The notes under the pieces: model-generated
What the model was told of the DNA's origin: nothing
The model's database searches: none
Seen by the model: only the letters and a program-made list of their open reading frames with translations
Translations under genes and position numbers: made by a program
Assembly (NCBI GenBank): GCA_932294295.1
Contig: OW028586.1
Span: 5,251,201-5,315,200 of the forward strand
DNA length: 64,000 bases
DNA from: Alitta virens
Taxonomy: Eukaryota; Annelida; Polychaeta; Phyllodocida; Nereididae
Direction of reading: 5' to 3'
In this document: positions 49,295 through 60,960 of the stretch, one piece after another
Layout: every line of letters starts with the position of its first letter
How positions within the stretch are numbered: position 1 is the first letter of the stretch

Positions 49295-49876
49295 CAAGGG
49301 GTCTAGTCGACTGGTCCGCCAGACGACTGGTCCTCTGACCAACTCGTCCGCTGTACAATGCGTCCGCCAGTCAGGTCAACTGGTCCACTACCTGTGGTCA
49401 ACCGGTCCGCTACTAAGATTCAAGTGGTCCACCGGAAAACCAACTGGTCCTTTGCAGAAAAGTCAACTGGTCCGCCGAGGGAAGAATGGCTACCCACACC
49501 ACGGCGCGGCATTAAGGCCGCCCCCGTGTCCCCGTCAGGCAGACAACCCGCCGTTGATATCAAAAAATAAATAAATAAAAGACCAAACGATATTTAGCTA
49601 GGAAAGCCACCAGTAGATGCTTAGCTGCGAAAATGCGACTGACGCATTTTCGCCCCCACCCCCCTTCTCTCCAGAGGACAAGTTGACTTTTTTCTGGCAG
49701 GCGTGTCAGTAAGTGGTTGCCCGACCATCGGCGGGCCAGCAGACGAGTTAGTTTCAAGTGGAGGACGAGTAGGCTTTGGCAGCAGACGAGTTGACTTTGC
49801 CGGCGAACCAGTCAGTCATACGGTGGCCAAGTTGGTAGTGGACGAGTTGCTAGCGGACGAGTTGACCATACTCCCA
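49295..49876. repeat. foldback repeat with 'CAACTSGTCCGC' arms
   Basis: 49300-49480 has many copies of 'caactggtccgcc' or 'gactggtcc'. 49670-49876 has the reverse complement type ('ggacgagttgac', 'gcagacgagttgac'). The loop holds 'gcgaaaatgcgactgacgcattttcgc', itself a hairpin (described at 49626-49652). Just before the left arm, 'tgacgtca' occurs twice (49262 and 49285). Possibly a small foldback transposon upstream of the PH-PTB exons. Confidence 0.65.
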
Positions 49877-52096
49877 TCACAAACAAATAACTACTTTATT
49901 TTCAGTTATTGTATGAATTTCTTTCTTTTCTTGGGGGCTGTCGCCCCGGAACTCCCACTTAACTACACACGTTATTGTGCCAGAACAAAAAAAAAAAAGG
50001 TCAAAATCACAATATATCTTATAATAAAAACGGAATCACTACAATGTTACTACACCATTGCCACTATTTAAGTTAATATTAGACTTGACCCCACTAGGCT
50101 GGGGTAGGGGGTCCCTACTGCTGGGTAAGCTTAGGCATACAGCAACAGACAAAGATGTACATTATCAATGATTATACGTCTATGGTTACAGTACTGATTA
50201 ATTCACAGAACTTTTCACACAAATTCATACATGAACCAAGCATTAGCAATATAGCCGGTACATGTATGTAAAACATATACAAAAATGTATATTATAAGCA
50301 GAGTTGCCAAGTTCTAGATTGGTGAATGAGTGAGTTTTGACCTTTTCCAACCAGTTTACATTGAAATGTTAAAGATATATTCTGGTTCTCTTAGAGTGAG
50401 ACAAAAAATATGAAGAAAATACTCAAGTCTAGAGGAGCGAGACAGCAACCAAATGAGTGAGACTGTCACTGATATATTAGATTTAAATGCATCAACAAAT
50501 CATTGGACTGTCACTCTACCTCAAACAGGATCTCCTCAGTATGATCATCCATGCCGTTGGTGTGGTCCACTGTGGATCCACCTGTTTTAGGTCACAGACA
50601 CAGTATCAACTCAAATTTGGGAAACCAACTGGTTTATCCACTATCATTTCCTGGTTAAAGTCCACATTTCGAGACCTGGAAATAACAAAAGACTGTTTTT
50701 TAGCTTTCACAGTGCCACCAAAACGCCAGACTTATCAAATATTCACTTTTCTAACCTACTGTTGCTGCCAATCCCACTAACAAAAAGTTCCCTACAAACT
50801 TTCTCGATTCTCCGAAGTTACATATTTTACGAGTTGGCATACTTCAAGATGAATCGTGCAAATCCAGCGGTAAAGGTCAAGGTTGGCTGCAACGCTAAAA
50901 CATTGACCGCGCTAGCAGCAACTCCTCCTCAGCTAAGGATTTCCACTTGCGGTCACCACATAGTGGTAAGCCTTAAGTTAAGTATCATTAATAAAAAGGA
51001 ATAAAAACTCACATCAGTAGGCCTAATGTTATCAGCTAAAGAGGGACAAATATTAAATACTTATTAAATGCATCTGCAATGAAATAGGGGTCAGACACAG
51101 AATTTCATCAACTTGAAAGTAGTTTTTTTTCTTGTTAGTATTGTTGATAATGCTTTTAATAGTTGTCCAAGTCTTCTTCATATCATTTTTATATTAAATA
51201 AAAAAATTCTGATAGTACAATTTCTTTGCCTGTCTCATACTTTGTTTTAATATTATGTTATAAGTCTGAAGATTAACTTTCTAGAATTGTATAAATATGA
51301 AAATATATAAGCTTGTCTTTTTGTAGTGTGCATATGATTTTTCCATGTATTTAATTGATTTCATTATACCCCTGGTCATTCACAGTGTTCTTTGGTACTT
51401 ATATTTCTGAGATTGATTGATTAAGAAAGAAAGAGAAATATAGAAAATATAGAAGAAACAAACTGTGACCAAGATAGATAGCTAGAAATTTATATATTGT
51501 TATGAAGTTGAAGTTGAAGATGCTTTTGTTATGAGTTTTTCTGGTTTGTTTCATTGTTATGCTTACTGAACCGAAGCAATGTCCACCCTGGTACATGGGG
51601 AGTACACGCCCACTGCATGAATTCTGGTCTCTGATTGGCTGACAGAGGTGTTGAGTGGTACAAAGTACTTGTCTCTGTTTTTGCATGATACTGTTCTTAT
51701 AATATTGTCATGTATTTATATATCATATCACAAATTTATATAAAGTAAGATTAATTCATGGCTATGACCTAGCTACAAGAATACCATGGCCTTAAGCCTG
51801 AACAGGTTCATGACAAAGAATTGTGTAAAATAACTTAAGAATGACTTAAAGATGACTAAAGTTTAAAGTAAGGGGTTGTGACCTTTGTGATGCCATGTGT
51901 GGTCACTGAAGGGGAATAACCAATAAGGAAAAGACCCCTGGCAAATAGGATTCTAGATATTCCATTGTATTAGGTTTAGAATTCAGTTTATCAGCTGTAG
52001 CTGAACTATGCACTGTATCTTATACTATACACCATCTCAGGATTAAAAGCCACCCTCTCTTGCAAAGCTACACCTTGTGTTGTTCCTTAATACATT

Positions 52097-52099
<3 letters not shown>
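49877..52099. other. no supported gene
   Basis: If the first exon of the PH-PTB gene lies in this window it may be here, but I cannot pick it out. A plus-strand frame at 50487-50780 shows no family or splice support. 'ctctgattggctgacag' at 51631 resembles words next to hairpins farther right. Confidence 0.4.

Positions 52100-52150
<51 letters not shown>
52100..52150. repeat. (AT)n microsatellite
   Basis: About 25 uninterrupted TA dinucleotides. Confidence 0.95.
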
Positions 52151-52152
<2 letters not shown>

Positions 52153-52490
52153 CATCCTCAGTCAATACCAAATGTAGATCGCTGATTGGTCGAGAGGTGA
52201 TAGATATATTTCCATATTCACAAAATGGTCAGTTTAGCCACACCCTCTCAATAGATATTATCAGTATTCCTCGTTGTGATGTCATCAGCCTTGCTTTCAG
52301 CTCAGTGCTCTCACCTTGCTGGTTCACCAAAAAGGAGTGACTTGGTGTTACATTTTTCGCTTGTATCTCCAAAACGGAGGGGAGTACAGTCCAAAACTTG
52401 GTGTCGACATGTTCCAAATTAAGTAGGAATTAAATTTCCTGGAAATTATATTTATGTGACACTGTTGAGCCGAAAAAATATTTATTATTT

Positions 52491-52670
52491 ACATCGCTGT
52501 TTTACATCACACCTCAAAAATTATCATGGGAGTGTTGAATGTGTTTCGCCTTTATTTTTTTTCAGATTTTTGCAATAGACTGAGACAAAATCATTATCAC
52601 CAGTTATTTTTGAGAATACAGGAATTTATTACACTAAGTTCATGGAATAAATTCCTGTATTCTCAAAATA
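52491..52670. repeat. 115-bp direct repeat copy 1 with adjoining 23-bp perfect hairpin
   Basis: 52491-52606 matches 52936-53050 almost exactly ('acatcgctgttttacatcac' through 'tcattatcaccagtta'). Directly after it, 52608-52630 and 52648-52670 form a perfect inverted pair around 'gagaatacaggaattta'. Confidence 0.85.
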
Positions 52671-52935
52671 AACATATGATAACTAAATTATAATATCCAA
52701 CAATTTGGCTTACTGTGCCCCTTTTGCATTGTAAACGACAAAATATGGTGTCTTTCTTTTAAATACATATATAACATATTTCATCTGCACTGCTCTGCAT
52801 AGCTCATTGTAAAGATCAAACGTAGAATGTTTTAGAACTACACAACGTTATTACACTGACAATACATTGTATTGACAATGAAAGAGAATTACATATTGAT
52901 GTTTAAATTTTGGCATCAATAAGTAATAGTTACTT

Positions 52936-53200
52936 ACATCGCTGTTTTACATCACACCTCAAAAATTATCATGGGAGTGTTGAATGTGTTTCGCCTTTAT
53001 TTTTTTCAGATTTTTGCAATAGACAGAGACAAAATCATTATCACCAGTTACATTGAGTGTATATGCAATTTATATCCAAGGCGAAGCCCAGGATTAAATT
53101 GCATATACATGACACAAGGGCAATAACTAACTATTATACCACTGTTTGCCTTTTTCATCCAATCAGAGGCCAATATTCCAAGGGGATAAATTGCATATAC
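52936..53200. repeat. 115-bp direct repeat copy 2 with adjoining, unrelated hairpin
   Basis: Copy 2 of the direct repeat ends at 53050. It is followed by an inverted pair built on 'gtatatgcaattta' (53059-53072 with 53095-53108), and a third copy of the arm lies at 53187-53200. The arm sequence differs from the hairpin after copy 1. Confidence 0.85.
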
Positions 53201-53324
53201 CTGGGAGAATATGGTCACACTTGACTGGCTACAAGTTGTAGTAAAACAATGAAACAAAACACACCAATCAAATGAACATATTATATAATAAGTCTTAAGG
53301 GGAGAACGTCATAAGCAAGTGATC

Positions 53325-53428
53325 AAACAACTACAAACAAAACAAGTGGCATAAGTTAGATAATGACCTTGTTTTCTTGGTCATTATCTATCACATGCCA
53401 AGAGTTGTTTTGTTTTTAGTTGTGTTGC
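53325..53428. repeat. imperfect long hairpin
   Basis: TAGATAATGACC at 53357-53368 pairs perfectly with 53379-53390. The pairing continues outward imperfectly through 'aacaactacaaacaaaac' and its counterpart near 53405-53425. Confidence 0.75.
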
Positions 53429-53689
53429 CTAATAGGCTGATTGTAAGAAACAATTCACTTAAGGGGCAGTTAGTAGGCACATCTAAAGCAACAGCGCTCC
53501 ACTGCACATTTATATCTCAGTTTCAAAAACTATATTACTGGATAGCCAGGTATGTGCATATTATTTTTTAAATTACCCTAAAAAATGCTGGTATTACAAG
53601 TTTTATGCAAAGTTGAGTGGCATTAATAATGATTTGATACAATGGTTAACTTTTGGTTCCAATATTTAGTGGCTAGACATTGATGGCAT

Positions 53690-54050
53690 CTTTATAGTGA
53701 GGTGTAAAAGTGGTCTTAATAGTGAGATGATCTTGATAGTGAGGTAGTTTTAACAATGAGGTGGTCTTAATTGTGAGGCAGTCATAATGATGAGGCAGTC
53801 TTATTAGTGAGGTGGTCATAATAATGTAGTAGTCTTTACAGTGAGGTGGTCTTGGTAGTGATGTCGTCTTAATAATGAGGTGAGGTGGTCTTAACAATGA
53901 TGTTGTCTACTTAGTGATCCTTCTAGTGAGGGGTTCTATAAGTGAGATGTCTATAATAGTAATATGGTTTTGATGGTGAGGTAGTCGTAACAGTGAGGAG
54001 GCCTTAATTGTGTGGCAGTCTTATCAGTGAAGATCATAAAAGTGAGGTTT
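53690..54050. repeat. degenerate minisatellite, period about 18 bp
   Basis: Variants of 'agtgaggtggtcttaata' run for about 360 bp with substitutions and small indels. The minus-strand Pro/Thr/His-rich frame is a translation of it. Confidence 0.8.
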
Positions 54051-54078
54051 CATTGTATGTATGCTTTGAGCAGTCTCT

Positions 54079-54175
54079 TTTAAGTTTGCTTGATTTGTTA
54101 TATATTGTGGTCAATCAAGCATGACCATATACAACAACTTTAAACAAACTGGGCCTCTGATTGGCTGATATATAA
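54079..54175. repeat. imperfect hairpin followed by CTGATTGGCTGA
   Basis: 'gtttgcttgatttgttatat' pairs with the segment around 'atatacaacaactttaaacaaac' after a short loop. 'gcctctgattggctgatata' follows at 54155. Confidence 0.65.
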
Positions 54176-54980
54176 ATGCAGTACTAGGCACTGACTTATT
54201 AAGACGTAATTACACTTGAGCAAACAAACAGCTTAAGCTATTCTTTGATTCAAGAGAGATCATTAAACCCAAGTCAAACAGTGCATTAGTCAGACTTAAG
54301 ACATTTGCAGAGAAAAATCGACCAATTATGAAAATATTTGGAATGAGGTAGGTCATGTATGGTGATCAAATTATCAGAATATGTAGTTTTATGGTACAAA
54401 ACACAATTCCTAATTATGGCTCGGGGATTAGTGGTTGCCATGGTAGCCAAATTTGAAATACTTAGGGCTTTTTCACCAAGTCCTATCTTTTAGCATTTTT
54501 TTTCATAAAAAACCAGGTCAAGTTTGAAATTAAATTTATTTCATGGAAATACTTTTCCAGACATTTCTAGTCATTTTACCGGAAGACACAACATCTTTAA
54601 TCATGGTACTCTAAAGAAACGAAGCTTCCAGAAAAATAATACAATATACTTTAAAAGAAAGAAAAAATAGCAACAAATATATTGTCTGGTGCATACATAG
54701 TATTGGGAAAGCAAAAGCTGACAAAAGTAAAAGTAGATAAATAGAGATGACCAAATACAATTACCAGAATCTAAACTGTAAATCTAAACAGTTTCCAATA
54801 TATGTCTTTCAAAAAAAAAAATAGACGGAAGTCGTCACAATTTTATTGTGTGCATTAAATTTTAAACTTTGTCGTTTGTCATCCGATTTTTAAATTTTGC
54901 AGATAGGTAAGAATGAATTACGTAATAGTGTGTATCACCGAAAACATGATACCACGGCTCCAATGCTTTTCAATCAATAG
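54176..54980. other. intergenic, no gene seen
   Basis: AT-rich sequence without supported features. Confidence 0.45.
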
Positions 54981-54984
54981 ATTT

Positions 54985-55225
54985 AGCAGCTGGCCTAAAG
55001 TTAAGGAATCTTCCTTATTGGCCAGATCTGCTGAAGGTCCCGGGTTCGATCCCCGGCCTGGGCACACTTCATGACCTCAATCTAAGCTGGATGTCGATTG
55101 CATGAGACATTAAATTGGAGGTGCCTTGTACTCAGTGTCTATGCTGAGGCAAATAAAACATCCCACCCATGGGATAAATGTGTAACATGGTGTGGACTCC
55201 CAAGTCTTATCATCTCATCATTACG
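54985..55225 (+). mobile_element. tRNA-derived SINE (family 2)
   Basis: A tRNA-like head with B box 'gggttcgatccccgg' at about 55041-55055, then a body shared with the truncated copy at 29810-29935. The A box is less clear ('tagcagctggccta' near 54986). No poly-A or target duplication was pinned down. Confidence 0.65.
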
Positions 55226-55230
55226 TCTGT

Positions 55231-55259
55231 CTTTGTCAGCTGGTTATAAGCTGACAAAG
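55231..55259. repeat. perfect 11-bp hairpin
   Basis: CTTTGTCAGCT at 55231-55241 pairs exactly with 55249-55259 across a 7-base loop. It directly follows the SINE. Confidence 0.85.
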
Positions 55260-55624
55260 CTCCAGACCCAGTACCATTGAGACTAAAACAAAAATTTTAA
55301 CAGAAAAATTTATATATATATATATATAATTAATCCTTTTTTTTTTTTTAGAAAGTATTGACTCCTTCAATTTATTCAAAATACATTTTGAGTGTAAATG
55401 CACCTGTTCACCTCCTTTTGATTATGACACCTTAAAGTGTTGTTTGAGGTGTCACTGTTCATTTCACATCAGTCAAAAATCCAAACAGTGGCACCTTCAA
55501 CAACACTTTTTGGTGAAAACAACATAGTCGCACATCCAACCACTTAAACATTTATCTTCATAACTCAAGTGAACAAGACCACAGAAGCAGTTGAAAACTA
55601 AGTGAAAATACCATTGACAAGGGT

Positions 55625-56878
55625 ATGAGTAGTAATGAGCAAAGCACAAGTAGTACTGATACATTTTCGTATTTTCAGATGGAAGAAAACTGTAGACGAT
55701 CAACAAGAACGAAAGAACATAAGAACTACCTAGAAATGGCAAGTGGGAAACAAGCAACACAACCTAGTAAACCACTAGTGGAAAGAAGCACAAACACGAA
55801 ACACAAGAAACCAAAAAGAAAACCAAACCCAGACGAAAGACTACAAGAGATGAAAAAACTAGTAGATGAACAGAGAGAAACAATCCAAGAAAAAGAGGAA
55901 GAAATAGCAGACTTAAAAGAAAAGGTAGATGATCAAAAAATAGCAGAAATGGAAACAGAAGTAAATAATGATAAAACCAGGCAGATTGAAGAAGCAATAG
56001 TGGAAATGGAAATACGGGAACAACAATATAAAAAGACAATTCAAGAACTCCTACAAAAGAAAAAGTCCTATCAACCAGACCAAACAGAAAGAATAAACGA
56101 ACTCAAGAAGACAAGTGCCACTAAAGATGAGCAGATTAAAGATCTAACAGAAATGAATAAGGAGCTGAAAGAAGAAATACAGGAAATGAAACATAAAGAA
56201 ACTCAAATAGAAGAAAACAAGCATGAAATCAGAAAACTAAATGAAAAACTAAGGGAGGCAAAAGACAAGGAAGACCAGCTTAGAAAACACATCATCGAAA
56301 TACAAAACCAGAAAGAATGGAAAGACAAGTATGAAAGATTGAAGACCAGACACAGATCAGAAAGAGAAGAATATGAAAGATTAAAGACCAGACACAGATC
56401 AGAAAGAGAAGAATATGAAAGATTAAAGACCAGACACAGATCAGAAAGAGAAGAATATGAAAGATTAAAGACCAGACACAGATCAGAACCAGAAGAATAT
56501 GAAAGATTAAAGACCAGACACAGATCAGAAAGAGAAGAATATGAAAGATTAAAGACCAGACACAGATCAGAAAGAGAAGAATATGAAAAACAACTAAATG
56601 AAGCGACAAAACTAATGAAAGAACACCGAGCTGAAATAGAAAGCCTCATACAAGCAAACGACGAGTACAAAGAATACATAAATGAGATGAAAGAAAGAAA
56701 CATGCTACAAGACATAAGGATAAATACACTGAAAGAAAAAATAACACAGAAACGTCACAAAGAAGAAGAAAGAGATAATGAAAAAGAAGAATGTCCACAA
56801 AAAAAGGCAAAGACTAGTGACAAGCACCAGAGAACAAACACCGAAACAAGATACACAAAAGAAAAACCCAGAATATGA
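55625..56878 (+). pseudogene. LINE ORF1, N-terminal coiled-coil part
   Basis: 417 codons, starting MSSNEQSTSS. A basic, Ser/Thr-rich head of about 85 residues is followed by a long Glu/Lys-rich coiled coil with heptad spacing (about 85-400). Inside it are six tandem 42-bp units (56330-56581) coding YERLKTRHRSEREE; one unit has Pro in place of Arg. Coiled coils let ORF1 proteins trimerise or multimerise on RNA. The frame stops at 56876-56878, but a shift near 56865 continues as NPEYEEKTAHSQD into the next segment, so the original ORF1 was longer. Confidence 0.85.
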
Positions 56879-57760
56879 AGAGAAAACAGCACACAGCCAA
56901 GACTGATCAGAAGATGATGATGGCATAACGATAACCATAGACAAGAAAGAAGAAAAAAGACCAGAAAAAGTCAAGATTATAGTCATACTAGATTCAAGCG
57001 GCCAAAGAATCTACAACTAACTAAACAGAATGACAAAAGACAAAGAGTATTCACTAATAGAGAGCCCCCCTTCAATAGACGAGCTATAAAGAAAACTACA
57101 AGAAGAAACCAACTTAAGAAAAATAGTCGAGGCGGACCAAGTAATCATGATGTTAGGAGCCAAGGATATTAAACGAGGAAAGAAAGGCAAAGATACAGCT
57201 AAACAACTCTCAAGCTTAGCAAAACAACTAGGAAGAGATTCGCTTACCCAAATAAGAATAGCCTAACTACCACCAACCAAAACGACAGAAAACATTAGAG
57301 CAGAGATCAACAAATTTAACAACCACATTAGACAGAACCAAAGATACTACTTCAAGATAGACAGAATAAGATGAATCAAGGAGACTGAAGCACTTGAAGA
57401 AAACGGAACCAGTTTAACCGATATAGGAGCAGAAAGAATAGCAAAGGACATAGACAAACAAGGAATGCCCAACTACAAAGCCGTCAGAAATAAGAAATCA
57501 ATAACAAAGATACCGAGACAAGCAATAGCCAGAATAATAGGGAGAGATGGACGTAACAGACAAGACATAGAAGAAACATACAGAGTACAAATGATTATCA
57601 GAGACGACTACTTGTAATTAAAGGACAAGAAGAGACGATCAAGTAGGCCAAAGAGGAAATCTGCTACCAAATACAACTATACCAACAAGAAAACGAAAGA
57701 CGAGAAAAAATGGAACTTAGATACAGAGAGAGCAGCCCTAGACAATAGAAAGGTAAATAC
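56879..57760 (+). pseudogene. LINE ORF1, SGNH-like and KH-domain part (broken)
   Basis: After a frameshift the plus strand codes IVILDSSGQRIYN (SGNH/GDSL block I-like), VIMMLGAKDI (block III-like) and GTSLTDIGAERIAKDI (final block-like, lacking the usual DxxH His). Some CR1/L2-type ORF1 proteins carry such an esterase domain. It is followed by a KH domain: KIPRQAIARIIGRDGRNRQD has the GxxG loop (GRDG), and after a one-base shift VIKGQEETIK and AKEEICYQIQLY complete the fold. KH binds single-stranded RNA or DNA. Premature stops are at about 57018, 57089, 57264, 57373 and 57642. A 74-codon frame at 57802-58026 follows and may be a residual piece of ORF1. Confidence 0.7.
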
Positions 57761-58057
57761 AAAACAAACATAGTAACTAAGAAGTTAAGCAATAATGAAT
57801 TATGAATAATCAATATCAAAATGTTTCGATTCCAGAAAACAAGCCCAAAACTGACCAAAATGATGAAGACAGCCGAAACGAAGAACAAGAAATAAACAGA
57901 ACACGAAACTATGAACACGAAACTAATCATGAAGAAAACTCGAGATCACATAGACCAGTAAGCAATGACCAGGTACTACCAAGAAAATACAGAAGAAGAG
58001 AATATGTAGCAGAAAAAAAGAGGTAAAATAAAGACCAGAAGAAGTTCAAACAAAGGT

Positions 58058-60882
58058 ATGATTAGGAATCTAAAAATATGGTATTGTAATGTAAACGGTC
58101 TAACATCAAAAAAAGAAAGTCTACAAATTATATTAAAAGCAGACAACCCACATATAATAATAATAACGGAGACAAAAAAATGCCCAGAAAAAAATGGTTA
58201 CACGTGGGCAAACTAAATTAAACCGAATAGAGCAGGGGGAGTAGCCATTGGAGTAAGAAAAGATGTAAGTAACAATGTAATGGATATTGAAGTAGAGAAA
58301 GAAACTGAAATGGAAATAATATGGTGTAAGATAAGGAATGATAAGACAAATATATACATAGGAGCATACTATGGAAAACAAGAAAACGAAAAAAGAGAAA
58401 CCATAGAAAGAGAATATTCAACACTTAATACCCCAATAATAAGGCTCCAGCAAGATGGACATATTATACTAGTAGGAGACTTCAATGCGAAAATAGAAAT
58501 AGAAACCCAAAACCAAATAATACAAAAGCAAAGTAAAAATGGAAAAAACCTTCAACAAATGATAGATATGACGCAACTTCATCCAGTAACAATCAAACCT
58601 GATTGGGGAAGATGGACAAGGGTCAATAGACACAAGCCAGACGAAAAATCAATAATAGACTACATCCTAACCAGCAAAGAAATCACAAGAAACGTATCAT
58701 GGGTAATGATTGATGAGGAAGGAAACCACCGGCCAAAAGGAATCAATGAAACAGACCACAACACAATACTAGTAGAAATGAAAATAGAAATAAAAAAATC
58801 AATAAAGAAAGTTACGAGATGGAATATAAAAGAAGATACAGACTGGAAAAAATGTAATACTATCTTACAAGGACCTCCAAATATTAACACATATGAGGAT
58901 TTTGGTCAAAGAATAAATAAAGCACTAGAGGCGACATTGGGAAAAAAAGAGATATGCTTAAACAAAAAGAAAAGCCTCCCAAAAAGCTCTTAAAGATACA
59001 CAAAAAGAAAAAAAGATAGCAAAAAAGAAGTTTGAATATGAATGTAAACACAATGGAACAGAAAAATTTAAATGTTACGAAGAATATATAGAAATAGACA
59101 AAAAACTAAAACAACTAATAGATGAGGATACTAAAATTCAAGTAAATAAAATAGCAGATAGACTAGTAAAAGAAGGAGGGGTCAAATCAAAATACTTCTG
59201 GGATCTGAGAAAGAAACTACTAAATAAAGAAAAAGTTGAATACGAATTCATAACAGAAGACAACAAACAAATAACTGATCCGGAACAAACAATGGAAGAA
59301 ATAGCAAAGTATTTACAAAAACCTATACCAAGCCAGACCAGGAAAACCAGAATACACACAATGGACATCTTATATTGAAGACAAATATAATATGATAAAA
59401 GACGAAATGACAAAGAAACCGAGAACTGACACTATAACCAAGAAAGAACTCAAAGAAGCGATAAAAAAAATAAAAAATGGAAAAGCACCAGGACCTGACG
59501 ACATACCAAATGAGGCAATAAAGAACCTAGACAACAAGAATAAAGAAGCACTAAGAGGAATATTCAACCAAATCGCGACTAGTGAAAAAATTCCGGAAAC
59601 ATGGCAAAAAAACCTGATAATAAGATTCTATAAAGGAAAAGGGACTAAAGGAAAGTGCTCGTCAGAAAGAGGGATCACACTAAGCAGTAACATGGGAAAA
59701 CTCTTTGAGAGAGTAATCAACAGGAGAATTTCCAACAACATAAACATAAATGACGAACAAGCAGGAGGAAGAAAAAAGAGAGCAACCACAGACCACATAG
59801 CTATAATAACTTCAATAATCAATAAAAATAGAAAAAGACCGGAAACCGACATACATTACATTCCTAGACGTAACTAAAGCATATGATAAAGCATGGATTA
59901 AAGCAATAATGTATGTACTTTACAAAGAAGGAATCACTGATGGAATATGGAACACAGTAGACAAACTAAACTGTAACCTAACAGCCCAAATACAAACCAA
60001 ACATGGACCTACAAGAAAAATTAAAATTAAGGACAGTATTAGACAAGGGGGAGTGCTCTCTGTAATACAGTATGCCCTACTCATGGATGAGATCAGCAAA
60101 GAAAACAAAAAGGAAATTAGTAGAAACATGTATTATCCCTGTAATTACATATGTAAGTGAAACGTGGAATCCAACGAAAACCGAAATGAGAACATTAAAT
60201 AAAATCCTAGATGAAATTCTTAAACGCATACTAATGGTACCTCAAAGTACACCAAGAGAAGCATCGTACATAGAAACTAACCTAATGGCTATCGAGAGAA
60301 TCATTGACAAAAAAAAATTAAACATGTATTATAGAATTTACAAAACCACAAATAATATAACCAAATACCTAATACAATGAAAAAACTCAATGGCTCAAAA
60401 GCATTGAGACAACATCTGAAAAATACAACATTAATTTAGATGAGATAAAAACAATGACCCCTAAAAAAGTTAAGAACTATATAAGAAAAACAGTACACAA
60501 AGTCTTCAGGAAAGAGCTATTTAAAAACACAAATGACAAAAGTAAAATTAAGTACCTAATCGAAGGTTACATTGAGGATGAAAAGGCAAACTATACAAAC
60601 CAGTACAACAGAGAAAACACAAGTATTATCTTCAAAGCTCGAAACAGAATGCTAAACATAAAAGGAAATTTCATAAACAAATACCAAAACCTAACATGTA
60701 GACTATGTAACCTACAAGAAGAAACACAAGAACATATATTAACACAATGTCAAGTAACAATAGAAAAAGGGCTGATAATTAAAAAGGACCTTCTATTCTC
60801 AAGAAGTTCATACAAACTTAATGAGGTAGTTAGTAAACTGAAAGAAATAATAACAAAATTGGAAAATGAAGAAAATAAATAA
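58058..60882 (+). pseudogene. LINE ORF2, AP endonuclease and reverse transcriptase (decayed)
   Basis: From ATG 58058 the endonuclease shows NVNGL, ITETK, GAYYG, GDFNAK, DYIL and TDHN, the expected catalytic series, with one stop near 58213. Frameshifts near 58970, 59315 and 59860 interrupt the linker and RT. RT blocks seen are NGKAPGPDDIPNEAIK, then ERGITLSS, motif A FLDVTKAYDKAW and motif B RQGGVLSVIQYALL. Motif C (the YxDD) and the rest of the palm are missing: the sequence jumps from MDEISKEN to KLVETCIIPVITY, typical of the region after the RT. The C terminus has a CRLC..EHILTQC zinc motif. With no YxDD the protein could not copy RNA. Confidence 0.88.
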
Positions 60883-60960
60883 ATAAAACGAAAAACAAAT
60901 AATAATGAAAATAAAAAGAAGTAAAAACAATAATAATAAGAAAATAAATCTATTACCGAC

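Larger units (their letters stand above)
55625..60960 (+). mobile_element. degenerate non-LTR retrotransposon (ORF1 with KH domain, AP-endonuclease/RT ORF2)
   Basis: An A-rich coding strand of more than 5 kb carries an ORF1 (55625 to about 57760) and an ORF2 (58058-60882) on the plus strand, then an A-rich 3' end. Order and domains are those of an autonomous LINE. Several stops and frameshifts and a loss of the RT centre show it is dead. The 5' end is uncertain: it lies between the hairpin at 55259 and the first ATG. The clade is uncertain; an ORF1 with an esterase-like domain recalls the CR1/L2 group, whose full placement needs the missing RT part. Confidence 0.9.

Noticed and set aside
56203..56715. 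Minus-strand Cys/Leu/Ser-rich frame
   Set aside because: Antisense shadow of the 42-bp coiled-coil repeats.
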